Position numbers and translations under genes: made by a program | Shown here: positions 16,322-24,858 of the stretch, in pieces | Numbering within the stretch: position 1 is the stretch's first letter | Layout of the letters: each line of letters starts with the position of its first letter | Assembly: GCF_025144725.1 (NCBI RefSeq) | Contig: NZ_JALXKS010000014.1 | Span: forward strand, 1 to 60,209 | Direction of reading: 5' to 3' | DNA length: 60,209 bases | Source: Brevibacterium sp. p3-SID960 | GTDB lineage: Bacteria; Actinomycetota; Actinomycetes; Actinomycetales; Brevibacteriaceae | The notes under the pieces: generated by a model | What the model was told of the DNA's origin: nothing | What the model saw: only the letters and a program-made list of their open reading frames with translations | Databases searched by the model: none

Positions 16322-17443
16322 TCAGTCGGGCGTGATGGTGTATTCGGCGACGCGGAACTTCTCCAGCTGCGTCGGGTCGATCGTCACACCGAAGCCGGGG
16401 CCTTTCGGCACATCGACCACGCCGTCGTGCATGACGATCTCCTCGGTGATGTCCTCGTGGAAGAACCGCTTCGAACCGGACACGTCACCGGGCAGCGTGA
16501 AGCCCGGCAGCGAGGCCATTGCGGCGTTGGCCGCACGCCCCAGTCCGGTTTCGACCATGCCGCCGTGCCAGACGGCCACACCGTGGGCGCGGCACAGGTC
16601 GTGGATGCGCTTGGCCTCGACATAACCGCCCACCCGACCCGGCTTGATGTTGATGACCGAGGTGGCGCCCAGGCTGATCGCATCTGCAGCTGCTTCCGCG
16701 GAGACGATCGACTCATCAAGGCACATCGGGGTGTCCATGAGCTTCGCCAGCTGCGCATGCTGCCGGATGTCGGCCTCGCCCAGCGGCTGCTCGATGAGCA
16801 GCAGGCCGTAGTCGTCGAGCTTCTTCAGGTGGTTGGCGTCGACGAGCGTGTAGGCGGCGTTGGCATCGACCTGGAAGAGGAAGTCATCACCGAACTCGCG
16901 GCGCACGGCTGCCACCGGTTCGATATCGGCGCCGGGCTTGATCTTGAGCTTGATGCGCGCATATCCCTCCTCGAGGTAGCCGCCGATCGCGGCGAGCAGT
17001 TCGGGGATCGAATCCTGGATGCCGACCGAGACACCGGAGGGGATCTGGTCGACGACCCCACCGAGGTAGTCCTTGAACGACAGGTTCTGCACCTTCAGCT
17101 GCGCTTCGATGACGGCCATCTCCAACGCCGACTTGGCCATCGGGTGGCCGACGACGTGGCGCAGGTGCCAGCCGACGGTCTCGGCGGTCAGGTGCTCGAC
17201 ACGGAACAGCGCCGGTGCCAGCCAGTCGCGGGTGACGGCGATGCCGCCTGCGGTGTACTCATCTGAGTACAGCGGACCGACCATCGCCACCGACTCACCC
17301 CAGCCGATGACCTCGCCGCTGCCGGTGTCGAAGTGCGCCTCGACGAGGTAGCAGTCCTTCTCCGTCTCCTTCATGAACGAAGTGGTGAAGGGGCTGACGA
17401 GCGGCAGCCGGATCTGGTGGAGGGTCAGCGAGGTCAGTTTCAT
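16322..17443 (-). CDS. N-acylamino acid racemase / o-succinylbenzoate synthase family enzyme
   Basis: Enolase-superfamily enzyme, MLE subgroup, 373 residues. The barrel residues are Lys165-x-Lys167 (IKLKIKP), metal ligands Asp193, Glu218 and Asp243, and acid/base Lys267 (NIKPGRVGG). It closely resembles the actinomycete NAAAR/OSBS proteins along its whole length (PLVSPFTTSF, GPLYSDEY, HGGMVETGLGRA, LPGFTLPGD). Start ATG has AGGAG 8 bp upstream. No men genes are nearby; instead the next gene upstream is an M20 amidohydrolase/peptidase, which favours racemisation of N-acylamino acids over menaquinone synthesis. Both activities occur in this family. Confidence 0.85.
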   Translation of the reverse strand: MKLTSLTLHQIRLPLVSPFTTSFMKETEKDCYLVEAHFDTGSGEVIGWGESVAMVGPLYSDEYTAGGIAVTRDWLAPALFRVEHLTAETVGWHLRHVVGHPMAKSALEMAVIEAQLKVQNLSFKDYLGGVVDQIPSGVSVGIQDSIPELLAAIGGYLEEGYARIKLKIKPGADIEPVAAVRREFGDDFLFQVDANAAYTLVDANHLKKLDDYGLLLIEQPLGEADIRQHAQLAKLMDTPMCLDESIVSAEAAADAISLGATSVINIKPGRVGGYVEAKRIHDLCRAHGVAVWHGGMVETGLGRAANAAMASLPGFTLPGDVSGSKRFFHEDITEEIVMHDGVVDVPKGPGFGVTIDPTQLEKFRVAEYTITPD

Positions 17444-17525
17444 GGGGCAGGCTCCTGTGCGGTGCGGCGGCAGATGGTACCGCCACCATAGCAATGGAGT
17501 GTGACGCCGGTCGCGAGGCGGTGGT

Positions 17526-18686
17526 TCAGTCGGCGAGCTGGTCGGCGATGAGGGCGGCCAGCATCGCCGTGCGCGGTGGGATCTCGGAGATGATCGCGTG
17601 CTCGTGTTCGGCATGCGCGCCATCGCCGACAGCCCCGAGCCCGTCGAGGGTGGGGATGCCGTCACCGGCGGTGAAGTTGCCGTCCGAGGCCCCGCCTACG
17701 GCAGTGCCGGTCGGCTCGGCGATGCCGATCTCACTGGCCAGGGCCACGGCCCGGTCGAAGAGGTGAGCTGCGGCATCGCGTTCGAACGGCGGCCGGTTGA
17801 TCCCGCCGGTGACCTCCACCTCGGCACCGGGCATCTCAGCTCTCAGTGCCCTCATCTCCTCGTCAATGCGCTCCTGCTCGGAGATGAGCCTCGCGCGCAC
17901 ATCGACGTGAACCGCTGCGGTGGCCGGCACGGTGTTCGGGGTGGTGCCGGCGGTGATCGTCGTCGGCACCACCGTGGTGCCCTTCTCAACATCGGCCATA
18001 TCGGCGATGAGCGGCATGAGTCGGGCGAGTTCGAGACCGGCGTTGACGCCCTTCTCCGGTTCGAGGCCGGCGTGGGCGGCGCGGCCGTGGACGGTGACTT
18101 GATAGTCCGAGGTGCCCTTGCGGGCAAGCTTCAGGGAACCGGCAGCCGAGGCCTCCATGACGTAGACGGCGCGTGCGCCGGCGGCCTCCTCGCGGATGAG
18201 CTGAGAGGACGTCGTCGAACCGAGCTCCTCATCACCGGTGATGAGGATCGTCAGCCCGTCGAGGGCTGAACTGTCACCGGCCTGCTCGAGCAGCATCGCG
18301 GTGGCGTGGACGCTCATGATCGTGCCGGTGAGCATGTCGAAGCTGCCCGGCCCGCGCAGGATCCCGTCAGCGGCCGAGAACGGCAGCCGCTCAAGAGTGC
18401 CGCGCGGCCACACGGTGTCCTGGTGATTCAGCAGCACCACCTTGACCGGCCCGGAACCGAACCGCAGGCGCAGGTGCGTCACCCCATCGATCTCCAGCAC
18501 CTCGGGCGCGGTGCCCACCCGCTCCTGGATGAGCGCGGCGAGGTCACGGGCGCCGGCGGCGACCGCAGCGTGGTCCTGCGAGGGCGTCTCCAGGGTGATG
18601 ACCCGCTCCAGATCGGTCAGCATCTGCGGCAGCCGCGCCTGGGCGGCATCGGGCAGAGCGGCAAAGTCGACGGAGCGGTCAGTCAT
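17526..18686 (-). CDS. M20 family metallopeptidase (carboxypeptidase G2-like)
   Basis: Zinc hydrolase of 386 residues cleaving C-terminal glutamate or N-acylamino acids. Seen: LNHQDTVWP (H-x-D), GSFDMLTG, TGDEELGS (the catalytic Glu pair), VMEAS and GDGAHAEHEH for the last metal His. The dimerisation (lid) domain is present (RAAHAGLEPEKGVNAG). ATG at 18686 is preceded by GAGG at 5 bp. It is followed after 82 bp by the NAAAR-type gene, so the two may together resolve N-acyl-D/L-amino acids. Confidence 0.85.
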   Translation of the reverse strand: MTDRSVDFAALPDAAQARLPQMLTDLERVITLETPSQDHAAVAAGARDLAALIQERVGTAPEVLEIDGVTHLRLRFGSGPVKVVLLNHQDTVWPRGTLERLPFSAADGILRGPGSFDMLTGTIMSVHATAMLLEQAGDSSALDGLTILITGDEELGSTTSSQLIREEAAGARAVYVMEASAAGSLKLARKGTSDYQVTVHGRAAHAGLEPEKGVNAGLELARLMPLIADMADVEKGTTVVPTTITAGTTPNTVPATAAVHVDVRARLISEQERIDEEMRALRAEMPGAEVEVTGGINRPPFERDAAAHLFDRAVALASEIGIAEPTGTAVGGASDGNFTAGDGIPTLDGLGAVGDGAHAEHEHAIISEIPPRTAMLAALIADQLAD

Positions 18687-18778
18687 CAGGTCCTCAATTC
18701 CACACAGCGGCGTATCAGTCGGGACCATTGTATGCCGCAGGCCTGCCCAGGCGGGGATCCGGCACGTATCATTGGGTC

Positions 18779-20272
18779 ATGGGAGATGACGTTTCGAGGC
18801 AGCGCTACTCGCCGGAGCAGCGGACGACGTACCGTGAGCAGCTGAATGCGGATCTGGAGACCTTCGATTCGTATCTGCAGGAGGCGGAGTTCTCCAGTCA
18901 GGGCACGATCGGCCTCGAACTCGAGCTCAACCTCGTCGACGCGGACATGCAGCCGGTGAAGGTCAACCACAAGGTGCTCGAGTCGATCGACCATCCGGAC
19001 TTCCAGTCCGAGATCGGCGCCTACAACATCGAGCTCAACCATCCCGTCCTCACCGTCCAGGGCGATGGGCTCACACAGCTGCAGGGCGGGGTGCAGTCCC
19101 GCCTCGACATGGCTCATGCCGCAGCAGCCGAGCACGGTGCGAAGGTCGCGATGATCGGTACGCTGCCGACGCTGACGACCGAGTTCCTCGAAGACCCCAG
19201 CTGGGTGACCGACGAGAACCGCTACCGGGCGCTGAGCAATGCCGTCATCGACATGCGCGGTGAGCTGGTGCGCATCGAGATCCACGACCGCGAGTACTAC
19301 CGGCATGACTTCGCCGATGTCGCCCCCGAATCGAGCTGCACCTCGATGCAGCTGCACCTGCAGGTCCCGCCCAACCGGTTCGCCACCGCCTGGAACGCCT
19401 CGCAGGCGATGGCCGCAGCTCAGGTGGCGCTGAGCGCCAACGCCCCGCTGTTCGCCGGGTACAAGCTGTGGCATGAGAACCGCATCCCGGTCTTCACCCA
19501 ATCGATCGACACCCGCACCCCCGAGCTCGTCACCCAGGGAGTGCGCCCGCGGGTGTGGTTCGGCGAACGGTGGATCACCAGCGTCTTCGACCTCTTCGAG
19601 GAGAATGTGCGCTACTTCCCGCCGATGCTGCCCGAAAGCCGCGAGGAGTCCGGCACCCCGGTGATGCTCGGCAGCTCTCCGGCGCTGCACTACCTCAATC
19701 TGCACAACGGCACTGTGTGGCGCTGGAACCGGCCCATCTACGCTCCTGACGGCGATCTCGCCCATGTGCGGCTGGAGAACCGGCTGTTGCCGGCCGGGCC
19801 CACGGTCACCGACCTCGTCGCCGATGCCGCCTTCTACTACGGCGTGGTGAAGTACATGGGCGAGGAGAACCGGCCGGTGTGGTCGCGGCTGTCGTTTCCC
19901 GATGCGGAGAAGAACTTCTTCGCCGCTGCCCGCTCCGGGCTGTACTCGCGGATCCTGTGGCCTAAGCTCGGCCGCGTCGACGTCGCCGAACTGATCCGCA
20001 CCACCCTCGTGCCGCAGGCGCGCAAGGGCCTCCAGATGCTCGACGTCGACGCAGCGATCATCGACGAGTACATGGACATCATCGAAGCCCGCGCCCGCAC
20101 CCGGCAGAACGGCGCGACGTGGCAGCTGCGCACGCTCATGGCGCTCAAACCGCGGCTGACCGACCCGGACACCGCCGAGCGCCGTGACGCCCTCAGGCGA
20201 CTGCTCGAGCTCTACATCCGCCACCAGTCCACCGGAGCTCCGGTCCACACCTGGCCGGTCGGCGACCAGTAG
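18779..20272 (+). CDS. Glutamate-cysteine ligase (GCS2) family protein
   Basis: ATP-dependent carboxylate-amine ligase of the GCS2 fold, 497 residues. The acidic Mg/ATP strand GLELELNLVD is near residue 42, and the family segments GAYNIELNHP, SCTSMQLHLQVP, ALSANAPLFAG and RLENRLLPAGPT are clear. In this branch the substrates are not established: gamma-glutamylcysteine for ergothioneine or glutathione is possible, but no partner genes are next door. ATG starts directly behind TATCAT (18767-18772), pointing to a leaderless transcript. Divergent from the M20 gene. Confidence 0.82.
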   Translation: MGDDVSRQRYSPEQRTTYREQLNADLETFDSYLQEAEFSSQGTIGLELELNLVDADMQPVKVNHKVLESIDHPDFQSEIGAYNIELNHPVLTVQGDGLTQLQGGVQSRLDMAHAAAAEHGAKVAMIGTLPTLTTEFLEDPSWVTDENRYRALSNAVIDMRGELVRIEIHDREYYRHDFADVAPESSCTSMQLHLQVPPNRFATAWNASQAMAAAQVALSANAPLFAGYKLWHENRIPVFTQSIDTRTPELVTQGVRPRVWFGERWITSVFDLFEENVRYFPPMLPESREESGTPVMLGSSPALHYLNLHNGTVWRWNRPIYAPDGDLAHVRLENRLLPAGPTVTDLVADAAFYYGVVKYMGEENRPVWSRLSFPDAEKNFFAAARSGLYSRILWPKLGRVDVAELIRTTLVPQARKGLQMLDVDAAIIDEYMDIIEARARTRQNGATWQLRTLMALKPRLTDPDTAERRDALRRLLELYIRHQSTGAPVHTWPVGDQ

Positions 20273-20380
20273 GCGACCGCTGCGGCGGTAGGCGATGCCA
20301 CCCGGTGCGGCCACAGGCGATGCCACACGGTGCGGCAACAGGAGCTGGGACCCGGCAACAGGCGCTGCGCCCCGGCGGGC
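20271..20380. repeat. Imperfect 25-bp tandem repeat between ligase and aminotransferase genes
   Basis: Two near-perfect 25-bp copies at 20291-20315 and 20316-20340 (2 differences, both starting GGCGATGCCAC), flanked by shorter diverged copies at 20341-20360 and 20361-20380 and one before. It fills most of the 160-bp gap and is not coding. No terminator T-run is evident. Confidence 0.7.
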
Positions 20381-20433
20381 TCTCGCGCCTGTCGGGCCGG
20401 GATCGGCCGGGCATGGTATGAGAAGCTGGCGGT

Positions 20434-21663
20434 ATGACACAGCGCAGCATCCGCATCTCTGAGCGAGCCCAGACCGTCCGCCCGTTCGCCGTCATGGACA
20501 TCGTCTCCCGGGTCGCCGAACTCAAAGCCGCCGGTGAGGACGTCATCTCCCTGTGCGTCGGCGAACCCGGCCAGGGCGCGCCGGCCGCCGTGCGCGCGCG
20601 GGCTGAGGAGATCATGCGCGACGGCACCGACTTGGGCTATGTGCCGGTCACCGGCATCCGCGAGCTGCGCGAGGCGCTGTCGGGTCACTACCGCCGCTGG
20701 TACGACCTCGATGTGCCGGCCGACCGGTTCTTCATCACCACCGGTTCCTCCGGCGGGTTCCTGCTCGCCTTCCTCGCCGCCTTCGACGCCGGCGACCGCG
20801 TCGCACTCGCCCGGCCCGGCTATGCCGCCTACAAGAACATCCTCACCGCCCTCGGCTGCGAGGTCGTCGAACTCGACTGCGGCGTCGACGAGCGCTTCCA
20901 GCCCACCATCGAACTGCTCGAAGCCGCCCACGCCGAGGCTCCGCTGCGCGGCCTCATGGTCGCCTCCCCAGCCAACCCGACCGGCACGATGCTCGACAAG
21001 GACAGCCTCATCGCCCTGAGCCAGTGGTGCCGTGACAACGGTGTGCAGCTGATCTCCGATGAGATCTACCACGGCATCACCTTCCCCGGCACGCAGGCCA
21101 CCGAATCAGGCAACCCCAACGGCGAGACCGCCATCGCCTACGACCCCGACGCCATCGTCATCTCCTCGTTCTCGAAGTACTGGGGCATGACCGGCTGGCG
21201 GCTCGGCTGGGCGATCATGCCCCCGGAGATCCAGCAGGCCGCCGCCGGCTTAGCCGGCAACATCACCCTGTGCGCCCCCGTGCCGGCCCAGCACGCCGGA
21301 GTCGCCGCCTTCTCCGAAGCCGCCTATGCCGAGGGTGAGGCTGCCGTGGCCGGCTTCGCCGCCGCCCGCCAGTACGTCCTCGACGCCGTCGACGAACTCG
21401 GCTGGAAGGACCTCGCCCCCTGCGACGGCGCCTTCTACATGTACGCCGACATCACCGACGTCCTCGGCCCCTACACCACAGCCACCGAATGGTGCGCGGC
21501 ACTTCTGGAGGAGGAGCGGGTCGCACTCTCACCCGGCCTCGACTTCGACAACGTCCACGGCGACGAGTGCGTGCGCCTGTCGCTGGCTGCCGGCCCCGAC
21601 CAGATCTTCGCAGCCCTGGCCCGCATCAGGGCCTTCACCGAACGGCTGCGCCATGCAGCCTGA
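20434..21663 (+). CDS. Class I/II pyridoxal-phosphate aminotransferase
   Basis: 409 residues, fold type I. The PLP lysine is in SSFSKYWGMTGWRLGW, with SPANPTGTM and SDEIYHGITF upstream as in aspartate-family aminotransferases. The N-terminal DVISLCVGEPGQGAP and GYVPVTGI are also typical. Substrate is unknown; aspartate, tyrosine or arginine-type specificity would fit. It is followed after 24 bp by an EamA exporter, suggesting an amino acid both transaminated and exported. Confidence 0.88.
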   Translation: MTQRSIRISERAQTVRPFAVMDIVSRVAELKAAGEDVISLCVGEPGQGAPAAVRARAEEIMRDGTDLGYVPVTGIRELREALSGHYRRWYDLDVPADRFFITTGSSGGFLLAFLAAFDAGDRVALARPGYAAYKNILTALGCEVVELDCGVDERFQPTIELLEAAHAEAPLRGLMVASPANPTGTMLDKDSLIALSQWCRDNGVQLISDEIYHGITFPGTQATESGNPNGETAIAYDPDAIVISSFSKYWGMTGWRLGWAIMPPEIQQAAAGLAGNITLCAPVPAQHAGVAAFSEAAYAEGEAAVAGFAAARQYVLDAVDELGWKDLAPCDGAFYMYADITDVLGPYTTATEWCAALLEEERVALSPGLDFDNVHGDECVRLSLAAGPDQIFAALARIRAFTERLRHAA

Positions 21664-21687
21664 CTCCTCCGCAGCCCCGAGGCGCCG

Positions 21688-22623
21688 GTGAGCCTGACCG
21701 ACTCGCCGGCACTCGCCCGCCTCGGAGTGCTGACTGCCGCAGTCGGTCTCGGCTCGGCGGCGCTGCTGCTCATCCTCGCCCAGGCCACCCCCTCGACGGC
21801 GGCGTTCCTGCGCTGCGCCCTGGCGATCATCGCGCTCGCCCCCTTCGCCGTCGCCGAGGTGTCCCGACGTGGTCTGCCCGGTCGCCGGACAGTCGGAGTC
21901 GCCGCAGGTGCCGGAGCGTTCCTCGGTCTGGACTACATCATGTGGGCCCAAAGCGTCTATGACGCCGGCGTCGGCGTCTCCACGGTGCTCATCAGCGTCC
22001 AGGTCGTTGTCTTCCCCGGCCTTGTGTGGCTGCTGCATCGTCAGCACCCCGGCCGGCTGTTCCTGTGGTGCGTGCCGATCATGCTCGTGGGCATGCTGCT
22101 GACCGGCGGCGCATTCGGCGTCGACCCCGGTGCAGCCGCACCCCTGCGCGGGGCGATCCTCGGGGTGCTCTCTGGTGTGCTCTACGGCGTCTACATCTAC
22201 GGCACCCACCGCTGCCGAGTGCTCGACCCGGGCCTCATCGTCACCCCGGTGCTCGTCGCCACCACCTCGGCCGGCGCCGTCACCCTCATCGGCGGGCTTA
22301 TCCTCGGCGGCTTCGACTTCGATCTGGGGATCGGCGGCTGGGCGGCGATGGTCGGCCTGGCAGTGCTCGGCCAGGCCGGCGCATGGGGCCTGCTGGCGGT
22401 GTTCTCCACTCGCCTGCCGGTCACTGAGACCGCCTCGCTCATGCTTGCTCAGCCGATCACTGCGGTTCTGCTCGGCACGCTGCTCGCCGGAGAGCAGCTG
22501 GCGATCGGCCAGTGGGCCGGCATTGCAGTCGTCATCGCAGTGGTGTGGCTCGTCTCCGGGGGCATGCGCCTGCTGCGCCCCCGACGTGCCAGAGGCAGCC
22601 TGAGCAGCAATAAGCCCCGCTGA
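21688..22623 (+). CDS. EamA (DMT superfamily) metabolite exporter
   Basis: Ten-helix drug/metabolite transporter of 311 residues with two EamA repeats; the second ends LAQPITAVLLGTLLAGE, a signature of the family. Probable exporter of amino acids or related metabolites. GTG start preceded by GAGG. It lies 24 bp after the aminotransferase and presumably shares its transcript. The stop codon is inside the stem of the terminator. Confidence 0.87.
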   Translation: MSLTDSPALARLGVLTAAVGLGSAALLLILAQATPSTAAFLRCALAIIALAPFAVAEVSRRGLPGRRTVGVAAGAGAFLGLDYIMWAQSVYDAGVGVSTVLISVQVVVFPGLVWLLHRQHPGRLFLWCVPIMLVGMLLTGGAFGVDPGAAAPLRGAILGVLSGVLYGVYIYGTHRCRVLDPGLIVTPVLVATTSAGAVTLIGGLILGGFDFDLGIGGWAAMVGLAVLGQAGAWGLLAVFSTRLPVTETASLMLAQPITAVLLGTLLAGEQLAIGQWAGIAVVIAVVWLVSGGMRLLRPRRARGSLSSNKPR

Positions 22624-22643
22624 GGCTGGCCGCAGCGGGGCTT
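22612..22643. terminator. Bidirectional terminator overlapping the EamA stop codon
   Basis: Perfect 11-bp stem AAGCCCCGCTG/CAGCGGGGCTT (22612-22622 with 22633-22643). The TGA stop at 22621-22623 lies partly in the 5' arm. It serves the rightward EamA gene and the leftward ArsR-type gene. Confidence 0.85.
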
Positions 22644-22700
22644 AGGCGTCGTATCGAAGGTGATACTGAGGGGTGAGGGTGTTCAGCAGCGAACCGGGGA

Positions 22701-23087
22701 TCAGAAGTGCTGTTCGGTTGCGTGGGTCATGGCATCGACGATGATGTGTGCGACGTGGTCGTCTTTGAGCGAGTAGATCGCCTCGCGGCCAACGCGGTCG
22801 ACGCTGACGAGGTGCAGCCCGCGCAGCAGCTTGAGGTGCTGGGACACGAGCGGCTGGGACAGCGCCGTCTGCTCTACCACGCTCGAGACGGTCGTCGGAC
22901 CGTGTGAGAGCACGAGCAGGATGCGCAGCCGAGACGGGGTCGCCAGGGCCTTGAACAGTTCTGCCGTGCGGGTGATCGTCAGATCATCGGGCACATTGGT
23001 GGGGACGTCGGTCAGCGGTGTTTCGGAGACGTGGGGATGGTCGTCGTGTGTACGTCGGAGGGCATATACGTCGGCTTCGTTACGCAT
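22701..23087 (-). CDS. ArsR/SmtB family zinc-sensing repressor
   Basis: Winged-helix metalloregulator of 128 residues. The HTH is LKALATPSRLRILLVL to LSQPLVSQHLKLLR. The C-terminal alpha5 helix carries the full zinc-site pattern D109-x-H111-x10-H122-x2-E125, the same spacing as SmtB, so zinc sensing is strongly suggested. The N-terminus also holds His/Asp (HDDHPH). ATG at 23087 is preferred over TTG 23120; AAAGG lies 12 bp upstream. No zinc exporter or importer gene is adjacent, so its target is elsewhere or only itself. Confidence 0.87.
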   Translation of the reverse strand: MRNEADVYALRRTHDDHPHVSETPLTDVPTNVPDDLTITRTAELFKALATPSRLRILLVLSHGPTTVSSVVEQTALSQPLVSQHLKLLRGLHLVSVDRVGREAIYSLKDDHVAHIIVDAMTHATEQHF

Positions 23088-23270
23088 GGGAGGACTGTAC
23101 CTTTGGACGACGGGGCGCAAGCGACGACAGTCGCATCGCGGTTGTTGTACTGCGGGATAGCCAAATTATCAGAAAATGCTGGGCTTCCTCTGAAAGGCTC
23201 AAAGAAATCTAGCGGGAATCCCGCATACATGGATGTGTCGCGCTCAGCATGTGTGGGTCGTCGCAGCCGA

Positions 23271-23345
23271 CTCGACCATGCTGTGAATCGCTCCACCATG
23301 CTGTGAATCGCTCGACCATGCTGTGAATCGCTCGCCCATGCTGCG
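23271..23345. repeat. 20-bp tandem repeat array upstream of the zinc-sensor gene
   Basis: Unit CTCGACCATGCTGTGAATCG: copies at 23271-23290, 23291-23310 (one change), 23311-23330, and a partial diverged copy 23331-23345. A 20-bp period is about two helical turns, so a protein could bind all copies on one face. The period is not divisible by three, which argues against a coding origin. It occupies the 306-bp gap 23088-23393, where no supported gene is seen. Confidence 0.85.
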
Positions 23346-23393
23346 ACGGTGTGCTCAGCGATCGTGTGGTCTGCCATTGAATCCTCGTGGGTG

Positions 23394-23981
23394 TCAGGAT
23401 GACGCGGTGACGGTGTCGTGGGACTCGAGGATCTCCTCGGCCAGTGACTGCCACCGGCCATAGGCGTGCGGGAAGCCCGAGCGCTGGACCGCTTGGGCGG
23501 CCTCGTTCGGGGTCATCGACTCCCAGCCGGAGATGTGCACCAGTCCCGGGTTGCGTCCCTCGGGATTGATGCCGTAGAAGGACCGCGCGGCCCACACCGG
23601 GTCCTGCACCTCCTCAGGTGTGCCCCAGCCCTGCGACGGCCGCTGCTGGAACAGGCCGAGTGAGTCGCGGTCGCCGTGGTCGAGATTGCGAAGCGAGGAC
23701 TCCTGCAGCGCGGTCATGAGCGCAATGATGATGGCGTCATCGGGCAGGTCCGCATCCCGGCCGACGCCGATGATCGTCTCGGCGTTCTCGAGCTGGCTGC
23801 TGTTGAGCCGGTCGACGTGGCTGAGCTCCCACTGGCGCACGATCGTCGGGCCGGTCACGCCCATCGCGCCGATGGCCCAGACGACGACGAACACCGCGGC
23901 GAGGATCGCTGCGGTGATGCTGAATCCGATGGCGGGGCCGATGAGCTGCAGTCGGCGGGTGGAGCTGGCCATGGCAGACAT
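23394..23981 (-). CDS. Membrane-anchored lysozyme-like wall protein, paralog 1
   Basis: About 195 residues: short cytosolic N-terminus, one transmembrane helix (LIGPAIGFSITAAILAAVFV), then a domain with IIGVGRDADLPDDA, QESSLRNL, DRDSLGLFQQRPSQGWG and SFYGINPEG. This domain occurs in actinobacterial wall hydrolases and resembles the catalytic-Glu region of lysozyme/transglycosylases (E in ALQESS). The frame is open further upstream, but the ATGs at 23981 or 23972 fit the membrane anchor best; neither has a strong ribosome-binding site. Closely similar to 24859-25425. Confidence 0.75.
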   Translation of the reverse strand: MSAMASSTRRLQLIGPAIGFSITAAILAAVFVVVWAIGAMGVTGPTIVRQWELSHVDRLNSSQLENAETIIGVGRDADLPDDAIIIALMTALQESSLRNLDHGDRDSLGLFQQRPSQGWGTPEEVQDPVWAARSFYGINPEGRNPGLVHISGWESMTPNEAAQAVQRSGFPHAYGRWQSLAEEILESHDTVTASS

Positions 23982-24140
23982 GCTAGCCCGTGCCCGGCGG
24001 ACTTCGACAGCAGGTTCGGTTGGCTGTGCGGTGCAAGCTTCGTCACAGTCGCGGGCCCCGGTTGCAGAGTCGCGCCGAGAGCGGGCCCCAGCTGCGCTGA
24101 GACCCGCTCTCATGTCGGTGCCGGTGGGATGGCTCTGGAA

Positions 24141-24704
24141 TCAGAGGCCGTTGAGGCGGTAGGCCTCGAAGCCCTCCAGTCCGTTGTACGGGTAGCCGAT
24201 CTCCCGGGCCACAGCTCCGGCGTCGCCGGCCTGTTCGAGGCCGTGATAGGCGGTCTGCTCGTCGTTGGCCCAGCCGTTGAAGATGGCGACATGGCCTGCG
24301 GCGCCGCCGGTGCCTGGGCCACCGCGCATGAGTACGTCACCTGGCTGCAGGTCCTCCTTGGCGATCGGATGGGCGACGTCGACGAGCGTCACAGTGCTGA
24401 GGCTGTCGTCGAGTCCCCAGGCCATGGAGACGAATCCTGAGCAGTCGGTGCGGTAGTTCTTGCCGTTGATGTCCGGGTAGTAGGCGGACATGCTGTACGG
24501 CACGCCCTGGTCGACCCAGAACTGGGCGCGGTTGATGATCTCGGTCCGCCGGTCGTGTTCGGCGGTCTGCTCCTGGGCGGCTGCGGTTTCCGGTCCCGAG
24601 GCGGCGGTCGCCGGGGCGACGGCGATGCCGGTTGCGGCGAGGGTCAGGGCAGCGGCGGTGGTGCCGATGCGGCGGGCGGTGGCGGACAGAAGTGTGATCG
24701 ACAT
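24141..24704 (-). CDS. Exported NlpC/P60-like cysteine hydrolase
   Basis: 187 residues. Signal peptide ending APATAA, then a CHAP/NlpC-P60-like domain: TDCSGFVSMAWGL (catalytic Cys), PGDVLMRGG, and GHVAIFNGW (catalytic His). Probably cleaves peptidoglycan stem peptides or cross-bridges, or an amide in the wall. ATG with GGAG 6 bp upstream. It sits between two paralogous lysozyme-like genes on the same strand, so glycan and peptide cleavage may be co-expressed. Confidence 0.85.
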   Translation of the reverse strand: MSITLLSATARRIGTTAAALTLAATGIAVAPATAASGPETAAAQEQTAEHDRRTEIINRAQFWVDQGVPYSMSAYYPDINGKNYRTDCSGFVSMAWGLDDSLSTVTLVDVAHPIAKEDLQPGDVLMRGGPGTGGAAGHVAIFNGWANDEQTAYHGLEQAGDAGAVAREIGYPYNGLEGFEAYRLNGL

Positions 24705-24774
24705 GGTTTGCTCCGTTCGTCACAGGGTGTGGGGATGGTCGGTGCCGGAATGCGTCCGGGCGAGGGGAGGAGCG

Positions 24775-24810
24775 GGCTTCCTGAGGGTTCTGGGCTGCCC
24801 TCAGGAAGCC
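24775..24810 (-). terminator. Terminator between wall-protein genes
   Basis: Perfect 13-bp stem GGCTTCCTGAGGG/CCCTCAGGAAGCC (24775-24787 with 24798-24810) and a 10-base loop. It lies after the gene at 24859-25425 and before that at 24704. Immediately upstream (24824-24863) is a short direct repeat of GGCGGGGTCAG. Confidence 0.8.
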
Positions 24811-24858
24811 ATCGGGTCAGAGGGGATGACAGGCGGGGTCAGCGGACGACCGGCGGGG

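Noticed and set aside
18686..20440. Long leftward open frame of 584 codons opposite the GCS2 gene
   Set aside because: Antisense shadow of a clearly recognisable ligase; rich in Arg, Gly, His and Val with no domain.
23271..23345. Plasmid-type replication iterons
   Set aside because: No Rep gene, no AT-rich melting region; surrounding genes are chromosomal in character.
23012..23377. Small leftward frame MADHTIAEHTVAAW with GAGGATTCA upstream, through the 20-bp repeats
   Set aside because: It has a plausible ribosome-binding site, but the repeat period is not a multiple of three, it overlaps the zinc-sensor start, and no family is seen.
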